Below are positions 23,853-33,017 of a DNA stretch of 53,429 bases, piece by piece. The position numbers were made by a program, and so were the translations under genes. Below the pieces are notes generated by a model, which worked only from the letters and a program-made list of their open reading frames with translations, ran no database searches and had not been told where the DNA came from. Positions within the stretch are counted from its first letter, which is position 1. Each line of letters begins with the position of its first letter. Origin of the DNA: an uncultured bacterium (lineage in GTDB: Bacteria > Actinomycetota > Coriobacteriia > Coriobacteriales > Eggerthellaceae); contig CALADF010000056.1 of assembly GCA_937890835.1 (NCBI GenBank), forward strand, positions 1-53,429, read 5' to 3'.

Positions 23853-25427
23853 TTACGCCTCGGCTTTGCCCTGCTCGCGAGCGAGTTCCTGCTCGAGCTC
23901 GAGCTCGTGTTCGTATTCGCGGTCGTTCGCGCCTTTACCCGAAGGCTTCTCGATTTCGAAGGGAACGCTCGGCGTGAAAAGACTCACGACGGGAACGACG
24001 ACCAGCGAGAGAATCATGCACAGCGCGCCGCAGTTGATAGGCGAGGCGATGAGCGGCGTGCCGACGAAGCCGAGCGTCATGTTGACGACGGTCAGGCCGA
24101 CGCCGATGACGAACGAGCACCACACCGCGGCTTTGGAAATACGCCCCGAGTACAGACCCCACAGGAAGGGCCCGAGGAAGGCGCCGGCGAGCGCACCCCA
24201 TGAGTACGACATCAGCTGCGCGATGAACACGATGCTCGAGTGATACTGCAGAAGCGCGATGACCATCGAAATGAGGATGAACGCCACCAGAAGAACGCGC
24301 ATGGTGAGAAGCTGCTTCTTCTCCGACATATCGCGCACTATGTTGCCCTTGATGAGATCGAGCGTCAGCGTCGAGGACGAGGTGAGGACGAGCGAGGACA
24401 ACGTCGACATGGACGCCGACAGCACCAGGACGATGACCAGGCCGATCAGCACGTCGGGAAGCGTCGAGAGCATGGTGGGGATGATGGAATCGTACACCGG
24501 CGTCCCTGCGGCGGTGTATTCGATCTGATCGGAGTACAGGCGCCCGAACCCGCCGAGGAAGTACGACCCGCCCGCGACGACGAACGCGAAGAGCGTCGAG
24601 ATGATGGCGCCCTGCTTGACCGCCGGGCCGCTCTTGATGGCGTAGAACTTCTGCACCATCTGCGGCAAGCCCCACGTGCCCAAGCTCGTGAGAACGACCA
24701 CGCCGAGCAGGTTGAGCAAATCGGGTCCGAAGAAGCTGACGAACGGCCCGTTCATCGCCGACCCTTCAGCGGGGATGAGGGAGAGCTGCGTGATGGCCTC
24801 GGAGAAGCCGCCGTTGTTCAGTATGACCGCGACGATGACCGCGACGATGCCGACCAGCATGACGATGCCCTGGATGAAGTCGTTCATGACCGTCGCCATG
24901 TATCCGCCGACGACCACGTATATGCAGGTCACCACCGCCATGCCGATAACGCACACATCATAGGGCAGGCCGAACGCCATGCCGAACAAACGCGACAGGC
25001 CGTTGTAAACGCTCGCGGTGTAGGGAATGAGGAACACGAAGATGATAGCTGCCGAGGCGATGCGCAGCGCCTTCGACCGGTAACGGCTCCCGAAGAACTC
25101 GGGCATGGTCTGAGCTCCAAGGCGATGCGTCATCTCACGCGTACGCGGCCCGAGCACCCACCACGCAAGCAGGGAGCCGAGGATGGCGTTGCCGATGCCC
25201 GCCCACGTTGCGGCAAGACCGTATTTGAAGCCGAACTGACCCGCGTAGCCGACGAACACCACCGCCGAGAAATAGCTGGTGCCGTAGGCGAACGCGCTCA
25301 TCCACGGCCCGACGTTGCGACCGCCGAGCACGAACCCGTCGACGGTGGAGGTGGATTTACGGCAGTACACGCCCACGCCGACCGCGACGGCGATGAACAC
25401 GACCACCAGCAATATCTTGATTTCCAT
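23853..25427 (-). CDS. Sodium:solute symporter family protein
   Basis: A 524-residue SSS (PutP/PanF-like) transporter with about 13 helices. Family landmarks are FVLGGRNVGPWMSAFAYGTSYFSAVVFVGYAGQFG, the sodium-site region QTMPEFFGSRYRSKALR, and the helix 8 stretch SASMSTLSSLVLTSSSTLTLDL (STLSSLVLTSSS). The C-terminus is Glu-rich. The ATG at 25427 has AGAAGGGGAAGAA upstream. The substrate is not readable; proximity to paaK/iorAB makes an aromatic acid or amino acid plausible, but that is inference. Confidence 0.88.
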   Translation of the reverse strand: MEIKILLVVVFIAVAVGVGVYCRKSTSTVDGFVLGGRNVGPWMSAFAYGTSYFSAVVFVGYAGQFGFKYGLAATWAGIGNAILGSLLAWWVLGPRTREMTHRLGAQTMPEFFGSRYRSKALRIASAAIIFVFLIPYTASVYNGLSRLFGMAFGLPYDVCVIGMAVVTCIYVVVGGYMATVMNDFIQGIVMLVGIVAVIVAVILNNGGFSEAITQLSLIPAEGSAMNGPFVSFFGPDLLNLLGVVVLTSLGTWGLPQMVQKFYAIKSGPAVKQGAIISTLFAFVVAGGSYFLGGFGRLYSDQIEYTAAGTPVYDSIIPTMLSTLPDVLIGLVIVLVLSASMSTLSSLVLTSSSTLTLDLIKGNIVRDMSEKKQLLTMRVLLVAFILISMVIALLQYHSSIVFIAQLMSYSWGALAGAFLGPFLWGLYSGRISKAAVWCSFVIGVGLTVVNMTLGFVGTPLIASPINCGALCMILSLVVVPVVSLFTPSVPFEIEKPSGKGANDREYEHELELEQELAREQGKAEA

Positions 25428-25661
25428 TTCTTCCCCTTCTTCAACCGAGTCCGCCCGCTCTCTCGTGCAGGCGACCCTCGCCAAAACGAACCTCTCCGAT
25501 ACGGCGCGCCCTTTCGCGCCGAATCCGTTCGACGAAACCAAGCGACCGAGACGGGGCATACCCGATCCAAGCCGCGCAGGTGCGGCGACGGGTGTTCGAT
25601 CACGCACACGAAACGAGGGACCGAGCGCAAAAAAATAGCACCCGGCGTTCAATTCCGTGTG

Positions 25662-25832
25662 CTAAAGGTATCGGTAGTAGAAATGATCGGGAAGGGACGA
25701 GACGATGGCGGCGTCGGAGACGACCCCCGCCGCGCTCGCGCAGAAAGATTGACACTGCATGGCGAAAACCTCGCTCATGACCGCATTGGCAGCCGTATCG
25801 GTGTGCGCGATATGTCCCTTGGTGAAAATCAT
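25662..25832 (-). CDS. Small conserved-looking hypothetical protein
   Basis: A 56-residue open frame with protein-like composition: MIFTKGHIAHTDTAANAVM start, two cysteines (QCQSFC), and a Tyr-rich end (HFYYRYL). It has no membrane segment and a weak ribosome-binding site (GAG 8-10 bases upstream). It sits between paaK and the SSS transporter on the same strand. I do not recognise it, and it could be non-coding. Confidence 0.4.
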   Translation of the reverse strand: MIFTKGHIAHTDTAANAVMSEVFAMQCQSFCASAAGVVSDAAIVSSLPDHFYYRYL

Positions 25833-26011
25833 GGTCGCAACTCTACCACAGTAGTCCAAACGAGCAAGCATGAATTAACCGGTCGGAAACGTATTCTCGG
25901 AATCAGGCGGCGAAAGAGCCCGGGGCGCGAGATCGCGACGAGCGCGCATGCGCGGGCGACGGAGGGCGGAGGCGCTCCAGCCGCCCGCGAGCAGGCGATC
26001 GCCGTCGCGCG

Positions 26012-27247
26012 CTAGTAACGACTGTCGAAAATGCGCTTGGTCTTCTTCTCCGAACGAGGCAGCTCGCCCATGGGCACGCCCTTCGCATCGGGCGTGCAGC
26101 CCAGCTTCGCCTTGAAGATCGTGGCGAGCTCCTCCTCGCAGCGCGCCTTCTCCTCACCCTCGAGAGGCGTCTCGAACAAGACCGTGAGAATATCCTTGCC
26201 GCTGATGTTCTCGATCATCACCTGGTACTCCGAGCTCGTGCCGCTCGTGATCTTGATGACTTCCTCCACCTGGGCGGGGAACATGTTGCAGCCCTTGACC
26301 TTGAACATGTCGTCCGTGCGTCCGACCAGCGTGTCGATGCGCGGATGACGGCAACCGCACGCGCAGTCGCCGGGGATGATGCGCGTGAGATCGTGCGTGC
26401 GATAGCGGATCAGCGGCGCCCCCTCCTTGCGGAGCGTGGTGAGAACCAGCTCGCCGACCTCGCCGTCGGGAACGGGAGCGCCCGTATCGGGATCGACCAC
26501 CTCGATGTAGATATAGTCCGCCCACACGTGCATGCCCGCGTGCTCGTCGCACGAGATGCCGATACCCGGACCGTAGATCTCGGTCAAGCCGTAAATATCG
26601 TAGATTTCGATGCCGAGCTCGTTTTGAATGCGGTTGCGCATCTTCTCGCCCCACCGCTCCGAGCCGATGACGCCCTTCTTCAGATAAAGGCGGTCGCGGA
26701 TGCCACGCTGCTCGATCTCCTCGGCGAGCAGCAGAGCATACGAACTCGTCGCCGCGAGAGCCGTCGACTTCAAGTCCTCCATCATCTTCAGCTGCTTCTC
26801 GGTGTTACCCGGCCCCATCGGGATGGCCATAGCCCCCAGGCGCTCCGCGCCGAGCTGAAAACCGATGCCCGCCGTCCACAGGCCATAGCCGGGCGTGATG
26901 TGAATGCGATCCTTGGCGGTGATGCCCGCAAGCTCGTAGCAACGCGCGAACTGGATGGCCCAATCCTCGACGTCCTTGCGGGTGTAGGGGATGATGACGG
27001 GCGTGCCCGTCGTGCCCGACGAGCTGTGGATGCGCACGATCTCCTCATCGGGAACCGCCTGCAATCCCAACGGGTACGCGGCGCGCAGATCGTCTTTTTC
27101 AGAGAAGGGAAGCTTCTCGAAATCGGCTTGACTGGAAACATCGGCGATGTCGATGCCTTCGAACTTCTTCGCGTAGAAAGCGGAGCGGTCCTTAAGCGTA
27201 CGGAACTGGTTTTTGATGAGATCGATCTGCTCGTCGGTCATCTGCAT
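26012..27247 (-). CDS. paaK: Phenylacetate-CoA ligase family protein
   Basis: A 411-residue adenylate-forming ligase, shorter than the 430-440 of typical PaaK. The AMP-binding loop is HSSSGTTGTPVIIPYT, and YGLTEIYGPGIG, YRTHDLTRIIP, GRTDDMFKVKGCNMFP and the C-terminal lysine region SEKKTKRIFD are all in family order. CACGCRHPRID holds the Cys residues seen in PaaK proteins. It forms arylacetyl-CoA from phenyl- or indoleacetate, or runs in the ATP-forming direction in fermenters. Together with iorAB immediately upstream it forms an aromatic amino acid degradation module. Confidence 0.9.
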   Translation of the reverse strand: MQMTDEQIDLIKNQFRTLKDRSAFYAKKFEGIDIADVSSQADFEKLPFSEKDDLRAAYPLGLQAVPDEEIVRIHSSSGTTGTPVIIPYTRKDVEDWAIQFARCYELAGITAKDRIHITPGYGLWTAGIGFQLGAERLGAMAIPMGPGNTEKQLKMMEDLKSTALAATSSYALLLAEEIEQRGIRDRLYLKKGVIGSERWGEKMRNRIQNELGIEIYDIYGLTEIYGPGIGISCDEHAGMHVWADYIYIEVVDPDTGAPVPDGEVGELVLTTLRKEGAPLIRYRTHDLTRIIPGDCACGCRHPRIDTLVGRTDDMFKVKGCNMFPAQVEEVIKITSGTSSEYQVMIENISGKDILTVLFETPLEGEEKARCEEELATIFKAKLGCTPDAKGVPMGELPRSEKKTKRIFDSRY

Positions 27248-27656
27248 GGTGTTCTCTTTTCTCGATGGCGCTCGCGAAGGCGAGCAAGGAAAACGTCGGA
27301 AATCGGCGCGCGGTAAACGAAGGATGCGCGCACGCAGAGGCGCTTCAAACCCAAGGGGCTTGAAGCTAAAGCCATCGACCTGCCGAAACCACGGCTGCGA
27401 AAAACGAGATGCCAGTCAACGAGAACATGGGCATCATTGTAGGCGAAAGAAACGAGCGGTCAACCGCTGTAGGCGGGGTTTTCGCCCGACGATCGCGAAC
27501 GGCAGCGGACGCGACGGGCGAATCGCGCGTGAAAGCAAAGCCGGAGCATGGCGAACAAGACGAGCGAAGCATGCACGGCAATCGAAACGGCATGGTCGAG
27601 CACAGCGAACGGGACGGCGGGGCGCTCGGCGGCGTCCGCCCCGCCGTCGACCTTCA
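27248..27656. other. Gap between iorB and paaK
   Basis: About 400 bases without a convincing gene. A strong hairpin GACGGCGGGGC/GCCCCGCCGTC (27613-27623 with 27638-27648) lies just after the iorB stop on the minus strand and may act as terminator or mRNA stabiliser, although no T run follows. I see nothing else. Confidence 0.45.
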
Positions 27657-28268
27657 TCAGGAAAGAGCGCCCGAGACCACATCGATCGCAGAGAGGTTCA
27701 TATCGACGAAACGCGGTTTCACGCATTCCCCGACGGCAGCCTTCAAGTCGTCGAGAGACAGGGGAACGCGCCCCTCGACGAGAGCCGCCGTCAGGAGCAC
27801 GGTGTTGAGCGCCTTGCGGTTCCCGCCGATAAGGTCGATGAGCCTCGCGTCATCGACCACCGAAAGGGAGCGATCCCCCGAGCCCTCAGCGAACGCCTTC
27901 TCTATCCCGGCAAGCACGTCGGCGGCGCGATACGGTTCGCGCGACAGCGACGCCGTAACCGGCTGCAAAGGCGTCGAAGCCGTGACGAGCAACCCGTTCG
28001 GGGCCAAGTACGGAAGCACACGCGCCGCCTCGCCCGGCTCGAACGCGATGACGAGATCGGCGCTGCCCCGCATGACGAGCGGCGCGTGCACGCGCTCGCC
28101 CTCCGACCCGATGCGCACGTAGGAGATGACGCTGCCCCCGCGCTGAGCCATGCCGATGGTCTCGGCGGTGCGAACTTTCCAGCCTTTGCTCTGAGCGGCC
28201 TGCGCGAGAATCTTCGAAGCGAGAACGGTCCCTTGACCGCCCACCCCCGTCAACAGCACGTCGATCAT
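27657..28268 (-). CDS. iorB: Indolepyruvate:ferredoxin oxidoreductase beta subunit
   Basis: A 203-residue gamma-type domain of the 2-oxoacid:ferredoxin oxidoreductase family. VLLTGVGGQGTVLASKILAQAA is the conserved N-terminal motif, followed by TIGMAQRGGSVISYVRIG and ADLVIAFEPGEAARVLPYL. With IorA it oxidatively decarboxylates arylpyruvates to arylacetyl-CoA and reduces ferredoxin. Its ATG overlaps the iorA stop by 4 bases, so the subunits are translationally coupled. Confidence 0.93.
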   Translation of the reverse strand: MIDVLLTGVGGQGTVLASKILAQAAQSKGWKVRTAETIGMAQRGGSVISYVRIGSEGERVHAPLVMRGSADLVIAFEPGEAARVLPYLAPNGLLVTASTPLQPVTASLSREPYRAADVLAGIEKAFAEGSGDRSLSVVDDARLIDLIGGNRKALNTVLLTAALVEGRVPLSLDDLKAAVGECVKPRFVDMNLSAIDVVSGALS

Positions 28269-30277
28269 CGCGCCGCTCCTTCCTCATCGTCCTCATGACT
28301 TCGGCACGTGATAGCGCCGAAGGGGCACACATCGGCGCATAAGCCGCAACCCGTGCACAGGCTCGCATCGACGAACGCCTGACCGCGCGAACCCGAGCGG
28401 GGGCCGGCGGCGTCGACGTCGAAGCCGATGCCAGGACAGCCTATCTCGGCGATGCACTTCTTGCAGCCCGTGCATTTCCCCGCATCGATGAGCGCGGGGG
28501 CGTCGGGGCGGGATAACTGCACGCACGGAGAGCGGAAGATGACCGCGGAGGGGCCGTTGAAGTCGATCGCCGCGCGCGCGGCCGCGATGGTCGCGTCAAG
28601 CTTCCCAAGATCGTCGCGCACGATGCAGGTGACGCCGAGCGCGCGCAAAACACCCTCGATGTCGATAGGCTCGCGAACCTCCCCCATCAAGGTCACGCCG
28701 GTGCCCGGATGCGGCTGCGACCCGGTCATGGCCGTGGTCGCGTTGTCGAGCACGCACACGGTGATGTCGTGCCCGTTGTAAACCGCGTTCGCGATGCCCG
28801 TCAAACCGCTTGCGAAAAACGTCGAGTCGCCGACGAACGCAACGTGCTTCTTCCCCGGTTCGACGACGGAGAGGCCTTGCGCCATCGTGATGCCGGCGCC
28901 CATGCAAAGACACGTGTCGACGGCGTCGAGAGGCGCCGCATTGCCCAACGTGTAGCAGCCGATGTCGCCGCACAGCACGGCATCGCGCCCCGAAAGGGCG
29001 CGCTTCACCGCGTAGAAGCTCTGCCTGTGCGGGCACCCCGCGCACAGCACGGGAGGACGGGCGGGCAGAGCCTCGGAGTAGCTCAATCCGTCAACGGGGA
29101 GAAGTCCCTCCGTATCGACCTGTCCGAATTCGCCGAAGAACCACGCGAGCATGCGCATCGCATCCTCGGTACCGTTCTCCCCGCGGTCGCGCACGTTCGG
29201 ATGCGTGCGATCGACGACCCTGCACGGAATGCCGGCACGCCCGGCAACGCGGCACAGCTCATCCCCTAAAACATGGTCGAGCTCCTCGTAAACGCACACG
29301 GCGTCGAGGCCGGTCATGAACCGGGAAGCGAGCGCCTCGGGGAAAGGGTACGGCGTTCCCACCTGCAGGAAACGATACGCGGGAAGCTGCACGCCAGCCC
29401 GGCGTGCGCGGTCCGCGAGCGCATCGAGAGCCTCGCGCGCGTAAGCCGACGACACACCGCCCGCGATGACGCCGATGCGAGGCCCGCCTTCAGCAGAAGC
29501 ACGATCGGAGGCGAGATACGACGCGGCGTCAACTTCCTCGCACTCGTCGTACGCAGCGCCAGCGGGCACCTCGGCCAGCGTGTTGAAACACGACAGAGGA
29601 CCGCGCGCCGACTCCTCCGCAATTACGGGAAGGCGATCGTTGATCTCACCATGCGCCTCGAACGCGCGCTTCGGGAAAATGACCCAGCGGGAATCCTTCT
29701 CGAACCCCTTCGCGGGAACAGGGCGGGCGTCGGTCGCGTCGACGACGTCGAAAAACGTCGAAGCGTGGCAGATGCGCGTCGTCGGGCGCACGATGACCGG
29801 CGTTCCGTAACGCTCGGACAGGTCGAGCGCAGCCTTCATCATGGCGAAGCATTCCTCCGGAGTGGACGGATCGAGCACCGGCACCTTCGCGAAAGCTCCG
29901 AACCTGCGTGTGTCCTGCTCGGTTTGAGACGAGATAGGACCGGGATCGTCCGCCACGAACAGAACCAGCCCGCCGCGAACGCCCACGTAGTTCAGGCTCA
30001 TGAGCGCATCGCTCGCCACGTTGAGCCCGACCTGCTTGCAGGTGAAAAGGCATCGCGCGCCCGCCATCGACGCACCGGCGAGAAGCTCGAGCGCCGCCTT
30101 CTCGTTCGTCGACCACTCGACGTGCACGCCGCGGGCGATGCCTTCAGCGTGCAGCCGCGCAACCGTCTCGATCAGCTCGGACGAAGGCGTGCCGGGATAC
30201 CCCGCGACCACCGCAACGCCCGCCTCGAGAGCGGCATGGGCGAAAGCCTCGTTGCCCATGAGCAGTTTCTGTGTCAT
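28265..30277 (-). CDS. iorA: Indolepyruvate:ferredoxin oxidoreductase alpha subunit
   Basis: A 670-residue catalytic subunit. The N-terminal pyrimidine-binding domain starts LLMGNEAFAHAALEAGVAVVAGYPGTPSSE. The thiamine diphosphate domain has CAGCPHRQSFYAVKRAL, CGDIGCYTLG and VGDSTFFASGLTGIANAVYN (GDS, N metal site). The C-terminus carries two ferredoxin-type 4Fe-4S motifs, CTGCKKCIAEIGCPG and CTGCGLCADVCPFGAI. It converts indole-, phenyl- and hydroxyphenylpyruvate to the acyl-CoA in anaerobes. GAGGGAGGA precedes the ATG. It lies 44 bases after purE on the same strand and may be cotranscribed. Confidence 0.95.
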   Translation of the reverse strand: MTQKLLMGNEAFAHAALEAGVAVVAGYPGTPSSELIETVARLHAEGIARGVHVEWSTNEKAALELLAGASMAGARCLFTCKQVGLNVASDALMSLNYVGVRGGLVLFVADDPGPISSQTEQDTRRFGAFAKVPVLDPSTPEECFAMMKAALDLSERYGTPVIVRPTTRICHASTFFDVVDATDARPVPAKGFEKDSRWVIFPKRAFEAHGEINDRLPVIAEESARGPLSCFNTLAEVPAGAAYDECEEVDAASYLASDRASAEGGPRIGVIAGGVSSAYAREALDALADRARRAGVQLPAYRFLQVGTPYPFPEALASRFMTGLDAVCVYEELDHVLGDELCRVAGRAGIPCRVVDRTHPNVRDRGENGTEDAMRMLAWFFGEFGQVDTEGLLPVDGLSYSEALPARPPVLCAGCPHRQSFYAVKRALSGRDAVLCGDIGCYTLGNAAPLDAVDTCLCMGAGITMAQGLSVVEPGKKHVAFVGDSTFFASGLTGIANAVYNGHDITVCVLDNATTAMTGSQPHPGTGVTLMGEVREPIDIEGVLRALGVTCIVRDDLGKLDATIAAARAAIDFNGPSAVIFRSPCVQLSRPDAPALIDAGKCTGCKKCIAEIGCPGIGFDVDAAGPRSGSRGQAFVDASLCTGCGLCADVCPFGAITCRSHEDDEEGAAR

Positions 30278-30321
30278 ACCATCCTCCCTCGGGCTCCCGC
30301 TTCGCGCGCAAAGCCGAACCG

Positions 30322-30786
30322 CTACGCCTCCGCCATCTCGCGCTTGAACGCGATGATCTTCTCCCGCATCGCCTCATCGCCCGTGCCCATCATCTGAACC
30401 GCGAGAACCGCAGCGTTCTTCGCGCCGTTGATGGCGACGCACGCAACCGGCACGCCCGAGGGCATCTGCACCATGGAGAGCAGGGAATCGAGACCGCCCA
30501 GGTCGGAGGTCTTCATGGGAACCGTGATAACAGGCAGCGGGGTGAACGCGGCCACCACGCCGCCGAGATGCGCAGCTTTCCCCGCCGCCGCGATGATCAC
30601 CTTCATGCCGCGCCCATGTGCGCCGGCTGCCCACTCGTGCACGACATCAGGCTTGCGATGGGCGCTGGCGATCTTCACATCGTAGGGCACGCCGAACGCG
30701 TCGAGCTGCTCCATGCACGGCTCCATCGCCGGCATATCCGATTTCGATCCCATGATGATGCCGACCAGCGGCGTCTGCTCTGTCAT
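30322..30786 (-). CDS. purE: 5-(carboxyamino)imidazole ribonucleotide mutase
   Basis: A 154-residue purine biosynthesis enzyme that converts N5-CAIR to CAIR. It has GIIMGSKSDMPAMEPC, the substrate motif SAHRKPD, the AAGKAAHLGGVVAA loop and GLDSLLSMVQMPSGVPVACVAI. The loop differs from E. coli (GGAAHLPG) but keeps the catalytic His. The ATG at 30786 has AAGGAAGG upstream. It is isolated from purA and purD, which lie 5-7 kb away on the same strand. purK is not in the window. Confidence 0.93.
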   Translation of the reverse strand: MTEQTPLVGIIMGSKSDMPAMEPCMEQLDAFGVPYDVKIASAHRKPDVVHEWAAGAHGRGMKVIIAAAGKAAHLGGVVAAFTPLPVITVPMKTSDLGGLDSLLSMVQMPSGVPVACVAINGAKNAAVLAVQMMGTGDEAMREKIIAFKREMAEA

Positions 30787-30838
30787 GTTCGCCTTCCTTT
30801 CATCGCGCGGCAAGGCGCGATCCTCGTTTGCGTTTTCG

Positions 30839-32680
30839 CTATGGTATATCAACTTCCGCGCTTTGGCCGCGAGCCGACGCCTCGCGCAGCAGCACCGCCA
30901 CCATGCACAACATGAGCGGCGCCGCGTTAAGCAAAGGAATGCAGTATCGCGCGTCGTACACCGGCGCGATCACGCAGAACCCGAGCAGGATGAGCGCGGG
31001 CGCGAACAGCACCCCGCAGCGCAACCGATGCCGACAGGCGACGAACATGAGAACCGCGGGAAGCCAGAACACGTACACCACCAGAAGGAGCGGCGCATCG
31101 ACGCCGGGCGTTTCCGACACCGCCTTGTACGCCTCGTCGAGCCCCTCGCGCAGCCAATCGAGCTCCTCGGGATTCCACAGCATGTAACGATCGTCCTCGC
31201 CCATGTGCGTGTCGACCGTCACCATGCGGATGTTCGCCGGACCGCACGGCGCGACGTAATACCCCGCGATGGAGAACAGCGACGCCAGATACGACTCCGG
31301 ATGACGCAGCCCCTGCGCGGCCCACACCTTCAGATATTCGACGATCTCATCTCCGGTCGCATCAAGGTTGTAGCGGTATTTCACCTCGTCTTGGAAATTA
31401 AACGTGTACTGATGAGCGAGGTTGTCGTATTCGAGCAACGCATCGATGGCCTCGCGCTCGTCTTCGGTCACGTCGTCGGGATAATAGAGCACATGGCGCG
31501 CCGTTTGCTGGAAAAGCGTGCCGAGCACTTCCTGCTTGCCCCCGGGAGCAACGTTGAGCAGGGGAAACAACACCATGGGGAAGATAATCGTCATGACGAT
31601 ACCGCACAGGAGCGCCTGCGTGAGGTACGCCTTCCACGGCCTGTGATCATGCGGTCGCGCGGCCTGCTCGCGATGGCGGTACCTGATGCCCGAACGATGA
31701 ACGTGAGAATCCGACCGCGCGTTCCGCTCTCGATGATCCCGCACGAGGCACACGATCATCGCGATCACCGCCGTCGGCACCACCACATAGAGGCCCGTCT
31801 TCTTCGTCAGACAAAGCGCGAGCCCCGCGAGGGCGAACAGCACCACCGCGCGCGGCGTGCGCAACGACTCGCCCCTCGTGCGAACCGCCTCGAAGAGCAT
31901 CATCATGTAAGGGATGTAAAACAGCCCGAACAGGCTGTCCTTCACCATGCACAACGCCCACGTCGATACGAACGGCATGACGCACAGAAACACGTAGGCG
32001 AAGAAACACAGCGCCAGCGGGCAAGAGCGCTCGCGCAGATACGCGATCGAGGCGGTGAACGCCACGATGGTCGCCGCGCCCTGCAGGCAGACGAACACGA
32101 ACACGCCCGCCATCCAGTTGCCCGTGAGCGCATCGGACGCCATGCCGAACGCCCCGTAGATGAGCGTGTCCACGATGGGGTGGTGATCGCACAGGTAAGC
32201 GTCGGTCAGCGTGTTGTCATAGCATTCAGCATAGGGAATGACGGCGATGGGATGGTTCTCGGGGTAGCACTGGAAAATCTGGTAGTACGTGTCCCAATAC
32301 GTGCCACCCGGGTAGTTGGCGATAAGCCAGGGGAGCCAGAACAGCGCCATGATCACACTGAACAAGGCGATGCTGCGCCACGACCAGGCCGGCGTCAGGC
32401 GCGCCAGCCTCGAGTAAGGGCGATCGGTCAGGGAAAGCCGGGTGAAGCCGCGCTCGCACGCGACGATGACGATGGCCGCAGCTACCGAGGCGGCGATGCA
32501 CAGGAGCACGGTGGTGAGCGCGTCGAACGAACGCCAGCCTTGACCCGCGACGTAGGAAACGCCCAAGACCCCGCACACGCCGACGACGACGGAGATGATC
32601 GCAAGCGCGGTCCAATCGCGGGGAGCGTAGCCGAGGCGGGCGAAAACGGGGGCGTCGACATCGTTCTCACGATGGCTCAT
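30839..32680 (-). CDS. Large polytopic membrane protein, DUF6020-like
   Basis: A 613-residue protein with about 12 hydrophobic segments and a long extracytoplasmic part near residues 410-530. WLIANYPGGTYWDTYYQIFQ and NHPI...DHHPIVDTLIYGAFG resemble the acidic first loop of GT-C type glycosyltransferase-like membrane proteins, and the protein reads like DUF6020 members of Gram-positive bacteria. It may transfer a lipid-linked sugar to cell-surface polymers; this is inference. AGGAG precedes the ATG. The stop lies 52 bases before purE. Confidence 0.7.
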   Translation of the reverse strand: MSHRENDVDAPVFARLGYAPRDWTALAIISVVVGVCGVLGVSYVAGQGWRSFDALTTVLLCIAASVAAAIVIVACERGFTRLSLTDRPYSRLARLTPAWSWRSIALFSVIMALFWLPWLIANYPGGTYWDTYYQIFQCYPENHPIAVIPYAECYDNTLTDAYLCDHHPIVDTLIYGAFGMASDALTGNWMAGVFVFVCLQGAATIVAFTASIAYLRERSCPLALCFFAYVFLCVMPFVSTWALCMVKDSLFGLFYIPYMMMLFEAVRTRGESLRTPRAVVLFALAGLALCLTKKTGLYVVVPTAVIAMIVCLVRDHRERNARSDSHVHRSGIRYRHREQAARPHDHRPWKAYLTQALLCGIVMTIIFPMVLFPLLNVAPGGKQEVLGTLFQQTARHVLYYPDDVTEDEREAIDALLEYDNLAHQYTFNFQDEVKYRYNLDATGDEIVEYLKVWAAQGLRHPESYLASLFSIAGYYVAPCGPANIRMVTVDTHMGEDDRYMLWNPEELDWLREGLDEAYKAVSETPGVDAPLLLVVYVFWLPAVLMFVACRHRLRCGVLFAPALILLGFCVIAPVYDARYCIPLLNAAPLMLCMVAVLLREASARGQSAEVDIP

Positions 32681-32804
32681 ACCGCTGCTCCTATCTCCGA
32701 AATCGCTTAACGAATACGAGAAGAGGGGGGTGCTCTCGTTAACAAAACCGCCCGAGCACGCCGACCGATCCGCAAGCTCCGCACCTGTGAAAAGTCTCGC
32801 TCAT

Positions 32805-32833
32805 ACAAAAAACGCCCCTTCGAGAGGGGCGTT
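32805..32833 (-). terminator. Terminator after tRNA-Phe
   Basis: Minus-strand AACGCCCC/GGGGCGTT hairpin (32811-32818 with 32826-32833) followed by a T run (the A run at 32806-32812). Confidence 0.85.
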
Positions 32834-32841
32834 TGAGTTCA

Positions 32842-32917
32842 TGGTGGTCGGAGGGGGACTTGAACCCTCGGCACGCGGATTTTCAGTCCGCTGCTCTACC
32901 AACTGAGCTACCCGACC
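32842..32917 (-). tRNA. tRNA-Phe (anticodon GAA)
   Basis: A 76-base tRNA with encoded CCA. Acceptor GGTCGGG/TCCGACC with one G-T pair, anticodon loop CTGAAAA giving GAA, T-loop GGTTCAAGTCC. Confidence 0.96.
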
Positions 32918-33017
32918 ATATGCGAGAAACATCGGTTTCTAACGCGGATTTATATACTAACGGTAAAGTTGAGCCGATGCAAGAACTTTTTTAAACTTAC
33001 AGCACGCTTCGCACGCG

